Of a stretch of 18,059 nt of DNA, positions 13,590 through 18,059 are shown piece by piece (within the stretch, counting starts at the first letter, position 1; every line of letters begins with the position of its first letter). The notes beneath the pieces are model-generated. The model was not told the origin of the DNA. It ran no database searches and saw only the letters and a program-made list of their open reading frames with translations. The position numbers and the translations under genes are program-made. This stretch comes from JAAYZK01 sp964535025 (lineage in GTDB: Bacteria > Planctomycetota > Phycisphaerae > SM23-33 > FEN-1343): NCBI GenBank assembly GCA_964535025.1, contig CAZHRW010000067.1:1-18059 (forward strand), given 5' to 3'.

Positions 13590-13615
13590 CATATAGCCGT
13601 CAGCGCGGCGATATG
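13590..13615 (+). other. Intercistronic hairpin, ptsN-ptsH
   Basis: CATAT-A-GCCG (13590-13599) and CGGC-G-ATATG (13606-13615) pair over nine positions with one A/G mismatch and a six-base loop. No T-run follows, so it is not a standard terminator. It sits 14 bases upstream of the ptsH start. Confidence 0.45.
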
Positions 13616-13629
13616 CACGGGACAAGGCC

Positions 13630-13902
13630 GTGAATCAACAGCAGCGCGACGTGACGATCGTCAACAAGCAGGGGCTGCACGCCAGGCCGGCGATGCAGTT
13701 CGTCGACACGGCCAATCAGTTCGACAGCACCATCACCGTCGTGCACGGCGACAAGCAGATGGACGCCAAGAGCATCATGAGCGTCATGCAACTGGCGGCG
13801 ACCGTGGGGACGACCCTGCGGCTGATCGCCGACGGCGACGACGCCGCCGAAGCGCTCGACGCGCTGGACCGCCTGGTCGCCAGCGGCTTCGGTGAGGACT
13901 AG
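13630..13902 (+). CDS. ptsH: Phosphocarrier protein HPr
   Basis: The 90-residue protein has the HPr active-site motif GLHARPA with H17, the histidine phosphorylated by Enzyme I. It also has AKSIMSVMQLAA with S48, matching the regulatory Ser46 site of HPr proteins controlled by HPr kinase. Both sites are intact, so kinase-type regulation elsewhere in the genome is possible. Length is normal for HPr. The start is a GTG with only a weak purine-rich stretch (GGGACAAGG) upstream. It lies between ptsN and ptsI in the same direction, forming a compact phosphorelay. Confidence 0.95.
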   Translation: MNQQQRDVTIVNKQGLHARPAMQFVDTANQFDSTITVVHGDKQMDAKSIMSVMQLAATVGTTLRLIADGDDAAEALDALDRLVASGFGED

Positions 13903-13904
13903 AC

Positions 13905-13920
13905 GGGGGTACGGACCCCC
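13905..13920 (+). other. Intercistronic hairpin 1, ptsH-ptsI
   Basis: GGGGGT (13905-13910) pairs exactly with ACCCCC (13915-13920) around the tetraloop ACGG, immediately after the ptsH stop codon. There is no T-tract after it. Confidence 0.5.
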
Positions 13921-13935
13921 CGGAGCATTGGACAT

Positions 13936-13950
13936 CCGGCCGAGCGCCGG
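13936..13950 (+). other. Intercistronic hairpin 2, ptsH-ptsI
   Basis: CCGGC (13936-13940) pairs with GCCGG (13946-13950) with a five-base loop, a few bases upstream of the ptsI start. It could affect ribosome access, since no clear ribosome binding site is visible before ptsI. Confidence 0.35.
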
Positions 13951-13961
13951 TGCGAATACGG

Positions 13962-15695
<1,734 letters not shown>

Positions 15696-15724
15696 CGTAG
15701 AAGTCATGTGCCCATGCAGCCGAT

Positions 15725-15747
15725 CCGGCCGCCCGTTTCGCGGCCGG
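15725..15747 (+). other. Intercistronic hairpin 1, ptsI-DUF2344
   Basis: CCGGCCGC (15725-15732) and GCGGCCGG (15740-15747) are exact reverse complements with a seven-base loop, a stable 8-bp stem. No T-tract follows. The gap holding it (142 bases) is the longest in the operon, so partial termination or processing here is possible. Confidence 0.5.
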
Positions 15748-15776
15748 GCCGAGCCATGGAATGAATAACGAAGGTG

Positions 15777-15797
15777 AGCGGGCCGGTCCGGCTCGCT
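15777..15797 (+). other. Intercistronic hairpin 2, ptsI-DUF2344
   Basis: AGCGGGCCGG (15777-15786) and CCGGCTCGCT (15788-15797) can pair over ten positions with one G-U, separated by a single T, so the apex must open to form a loop. It lies 40 bases upstream of the chosen start of the next gene and lacks a T-tract. Confidence 0.45.
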
Positions 15798-15837
15798 TGG
15801 ATGTTTGACCCAGACAATCAGAAAGGAACATGCCGAT

Positions 15838-16470
15838 TTGTTGCATCCACGCGTGGCCGTCGCATTCGGCGTCGACCACGAGGCGCGATTCCTGTCGCAT
15901 CACGACATGATGCGGCTGTTCGAGCACGCCGCCGTCCGGGCGAAGCTACCGCTGCGGTACTCCGAGGGGTTCAACCCCCGTCCGAGGCTGTCGCTGCCGC
16001 TGCCCCGCCCCACCGGCGTCGCGTCGCGCTGCGAACTGCTGGTGCTGCACCTGACCGAGCCGGTCGAACCCGACCGCGTCGCGGCGGCCCTGTCGGCCGC
16101 CGTGCCCGAAGGGGTGACGGTACTCGGCGGTCGCGACCTCCCGGCCCAAGGGGCGCCGCACGCACGCCGCGCCACGTTCGAACTGCCGGTTCCCCCGCCC
16201 CGGCGCGGGCCGGTCGCCGAACGCCTTGAGCAGTTGCAGCGTGAATCTCGATGGCCCATCCGTCGCGAGGCCCGGGGCCGCCAGCCGGCTGGCCCGATCG
16301 ACCTGCGGCCCCTGGTCGCCGCGATCGCCCTCGACGGCGAACGCCTGCGTTTCACGCTCGTCGCCGACGGGCAGCGCTGGGCCAGGCCCGCCGAGGTGCT
16401 GGCACTGGCCGGGCTCGATAGCCCCGCCGCCCGCAGCCGGCTGGTTCGCACCGTGATTCACTGGGATTGA
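15838..16470 (+). CDS. DUF2344 / TIGR03936 family protein
   Basis: The protein (210 residues from this start) matches DUF2344 from its first strand: FLSHHDMMRLFEHAAVRAK (residues 19-37), then LPLRYSEGFNPRPRLSLPLP. It continues with the PIDLRPL segment common in the family. The family is often fused to, or beside, a radical SAM protein (TIGR03960) and next to RNase E/G; here only the RNase neighbour is present. A role in RNA modification or ribosome biology has been guessed from such context, but the function is not established. Start choice is uncertain: TTG at 15838 has AAAGGA about ten bases upstream, TTG at 15805 would add 11 residues, and an ATG at 15830 is out of frame. It is 41 bases before the RNase gene. 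Confidence 0.8.
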   Translation: MLHPRVAVAFGVDHEARFLSHHDMMRLFEHAAVRAKLPLRYSEGFNPRPRLSLPLPRPTGVASRCELLVLHLTEPVEPDRVAAALSAAVPEGVTVLGGRDLPAQGAPHARRATFELPVPPPRRGPVAERLEQLQRESRWPIRREARGRQPAGPIDLRPLVAAIALDGERLRFTLVADGQRWARPAEVLALAGLDSPAARSRLVRTVIHWD

Positions 16471-16489
16471 CGCCCACGCGTGGAGCTTC

Positions 16490-16506
16490 TTCGGCAACCA
16501 ACCGAA
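16490..16506 (+). other. Small hairpin upstream of the RNase E/G gene
   Basis: TTCGG (16490-16494) pairs with CCGAA (16502-16506) around a seven-base loop, ending five bases before the ATG. A 10-bp palindrome CCACGCGTGG lies at 16474-16483. No ribosome binding site is visible between the hairpin and the start codon. Confidence 0.35.
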
Positions 16507-16511
16507 CCACC

Positions 16512-18059
16512 ATGTCCAAAGAAATGCTGATCAACGTCGCCGACGGCGAGGAATGCCGCCTCGCCGTGCTGGAAGACAATGTTTTACAGGAACTTTACAC
16601 CGAGCGCGCCAGCGAGCAATCGCAGGTGGGCAACATCTACAAGGCACGCGTCACCAACGTCGAGCCGTCCATCCAGGCGGCGTTCATCGACTTCGGCTCG
16701 CCCCGCAACGGTTTCCTCCACATCTCCGATGTGCAGGCGCGCTACTTCCCCAAGGATAAGCGCATCGAGGAGCCCGTCGGCAAGAAGATCTCCCGCAAGG
16801 ACCGCCCGGCGATCCAGGAGTGCCTCCGCCGCGGGCAGGAGGTGATCTGCCAGGTCATCAAGGCCGGGATCGGCACCAAGGGCCCGACCCTGACGACCTA
16901 CCTGAGCGTGCCCGGGCGGTTCGTCGTGATGATGCCCGGGATGACGCGGCTGGGCGTCTCGCGCAAGATCGAGGACGAGGACGAACGCCGCAAGCTTCGC
17001 GCCATCCTCGAGGAGATCAACCCGCCGTCGGAGATCGGGTTCATCGCCCGCACCGCCAGCCTGGGGCGCACCAAGAAGGACCTCCAGGGCGACCTGCACT
17101 ACCTCCAGCGGCTGTGGCGCTCCGTCGAACGACGCATCGGCAAGGCCAAGGCCCCGGCGGAGTTGTACACCGAGAGCGACCTGGTCATCCGGACCATCCG
17201 CGACGTGTACTCCAGCGAGATCGAACGGATCATCTGCGATGACGCCCCGATGGCCCGGAACGTGGCGGACTTCCTCAAGGTCGCCATGCCCCGCGGCAAG
17301 AACGTCGTGCAGTACTACACCGGCCAGACCCCCCTGTTCCACCGCTACGGGCTCGACGAGGCGATCGAGAAGATGCACTCCCGCCACGTCGAACTGCCCG
17401 GGGGGGCCAGCCTCGTGATCGATCAGGCCGAGGCCCTGGTCGCCATCGACGTCAACAGCGGACGCAACCGCTCGGGCTCCGACGCCGAGGAAACCGCCTA
17501 CCGCACCAACCTGGCGGCGGCCCGGGAAGTGGCGCGGCAACTCCGTCTGCGGGACATGGGCGGGGTGATCGTGATCGACTTCATCGACATGCGATTCGAC
17601 CGCCACCAGCGGGAGGTCGAGCGCGTCCTGCGCGACCAGCTCAAGAAGGACCGCGCCCGCTCCAAGCTGCTGCGGATCTCGAAGTTCGGCCTGATCGAAA
17701 TGACCCGTCAGCGGATCCGCCCGTCGCTGACCAGCAGCATCTACCAGGATTGCCCCCACTGCAACGGGACGGGCATCATCAAGTCGCCCGAGTCCCACGC
17801 CCTGGCGATCCTGCGGGACCTCCAGCTCGCCACGGCCGACGACCGGATCGCCCGTATCGACTTGACCGCCGCCCCGCCGGTGGCGGAGTTCCTCAACAAC
17901 CATCGGCGCAAGCAGTTGACGACGCTGGAAGCCGAATCGGGCAAGCGCATCACCATCCGCGGCAAGGCCTCGCTGGCCGGCGACAGCGTCCTCTACGAGT
18001 GCTACGACGACCGTGGCGGCCTGGTCGGCTGGCAGTCCCCCACCGCCGGCGCCCCCGGC
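16512..18059 (+). CDS. rne: Ribonuclease E/G family endoribonuclease (3' end beyond window)
   Basis: The frame is open for 516 codons to the right edge. It begins MSKEMLINVADGEECRLAVL, the family start, followed by an S1-type RNA-binding domain (about 36-130, with SQVGNIYKARVTNVEPSIQA, AFIDFG and GFLHISDV). The catalytic aspartates are D313 (VAIDVNSGR) and D356 (VIDFIDM), 43 residues apart as in E. coli RNase E. The zinc-link CPHC is at C414 and C417. It cleaves single-stranded RNA in mRNA decay and rRNA or tRNA maturation. The catalytic core is complete. Already longer than RNase G with no stop, it could be RNase E-like with a C-terminal extension, but the tail is outside the window. No ribosome binding site precedes the ATG. 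Confidence 0.95.
   Translation, partial: MSKEMLINVADGEECRLAVLEDNVLQELYTERASEQSQVGNIYKARVTNVEPSIQAAFIDFGSPRNGFLHISDVQARYFPKDKRIEEPVGKKISRKDRPAIQECLRRGQEVICQVIKAGIGTKGPTLTTYLSVPGRFVVMMPGMTRLGVSRKIEDEDERRKLRAILEEINPPSEIGFIARTASLGRTKKDLQGDLHYLQRLWRSVERRIGKAKAPAELYTESDLVIRTIRDVYSSEIERIICDDAPMARNVADFLKVAMPRGKNVVQYYTGQTPLFHRYGLDEAIEKMHSRHVELPGGASLVIDQAEALVAIDVNSGRNRSGSDAEETAYRTNLAAAREVARQLRLRDMGGVIVIDFIDMRFDRHQREVERVLRDQLKKDRARSKLLRISKFGLIEMTRQRIRPSLTSSIYQDCPHCNGTGIIKSPESHALAILRDLQLATADDRIARIDLTAAPPVAEFLNNHRRKQLTTLEAESGKRITIRGKASLAGDSVLYECYDDRGGLVGWQSPTAGAPG

Noticed and set aside
15830..15910. ATG at 15830 with AAAGGA just upstream, as a start for the DUF2344 gene
   Set aside because: It is in a different frame that stops soon after, and the ribosome binding site would be only two bases from it. 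The real frame starts at a TTG.
16584..17903. 439-codon minus-strand frame opposite the RNase E/G gene
   Set aside because: Shadow of an unambiguous RNase E/G gene that stays open to the right edge on the plus strand.

Overview
The window is high-GC bacterial DNA (about two thirds G+C by eye) with dense genes and short gaps. Three things suggest Planctomycetota, perhaps Phycisphaerae: a DUF502 membrane protein gene leading into hpf-ptsN-ptsH-ptsI, an RNase E/G gene at the end of that run, and several Gfo/Idh/MocA oxidoreductases in one catabolic cluster. This assignment is inferred from gene content and was not tested by a search.

Left part (1-9354): an accessory catabolic cluster. Five genes read leftward as a tightly packed operon from about 6140 down to 399: a CtBP-like D-2-hydroxyacid dehydrogenase, a class III PLP aminotransferase, an M20 metallo-deacylase/peptidase, a zinc medium-chain alcohol dehydrogenase, and a Gfo/Idh/MocA oxidoreductase. 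A likely terminator follows at 245-272. Divergent from this operon are a TetR-family regulator and, overlapping it by 4 bp, a second Gfo/Idh/MocA gene. The 140-bp divergent region holds a perfect 20-bp palindrome lying on the predicted tetR promoter. A cytoplasmic clan GH-A-like hydrolase converges on the second oxidoreductase with no base between the stop codons. The enzymes suggest deacylation, transamination and redox steps on an N-acylated amino or amino-sugar-derived compound. The substrate is unknown and no transporter is present.

Middle (9488-11576): aspartokinase (lysC) with its own predicted promoter and an unusual lysine/alanine-rich C-terminal tail, then a membrane-anchored staphylococcal-type nuclease.

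Right part (11577-18059): a predicted promoter (TTGACC-N17-TAGACT) and a ~190-nt leader with competing base-pairing options precede a rightward housekeeping operon: DUF502 membrane protein, hpf (TTG start), ptsN (EIIA), ptsH (HPr), ptsI (Enzyme I), a DUF2344 protein and an RNase E/G gene cut by the window edge. It encodes a phosphorelay (Enzyme I, HPr, EIIA) with no sugar permease, joined to ribosome hibernation and RNA decay. Most gaps in it contain small GC-rich hairpins without U-tracts.

No tRNA, rRNA, insertion sequence, CRISPR array or prophage signature was seen. No single dramatic novel system stands out. The most promising leads are the TetR-controlled catabolic cluster with its operator architecture, the aspartokinase tail and residue-154 substitution, and the structured leader upstream of the DUF502-hpf-pts operon.
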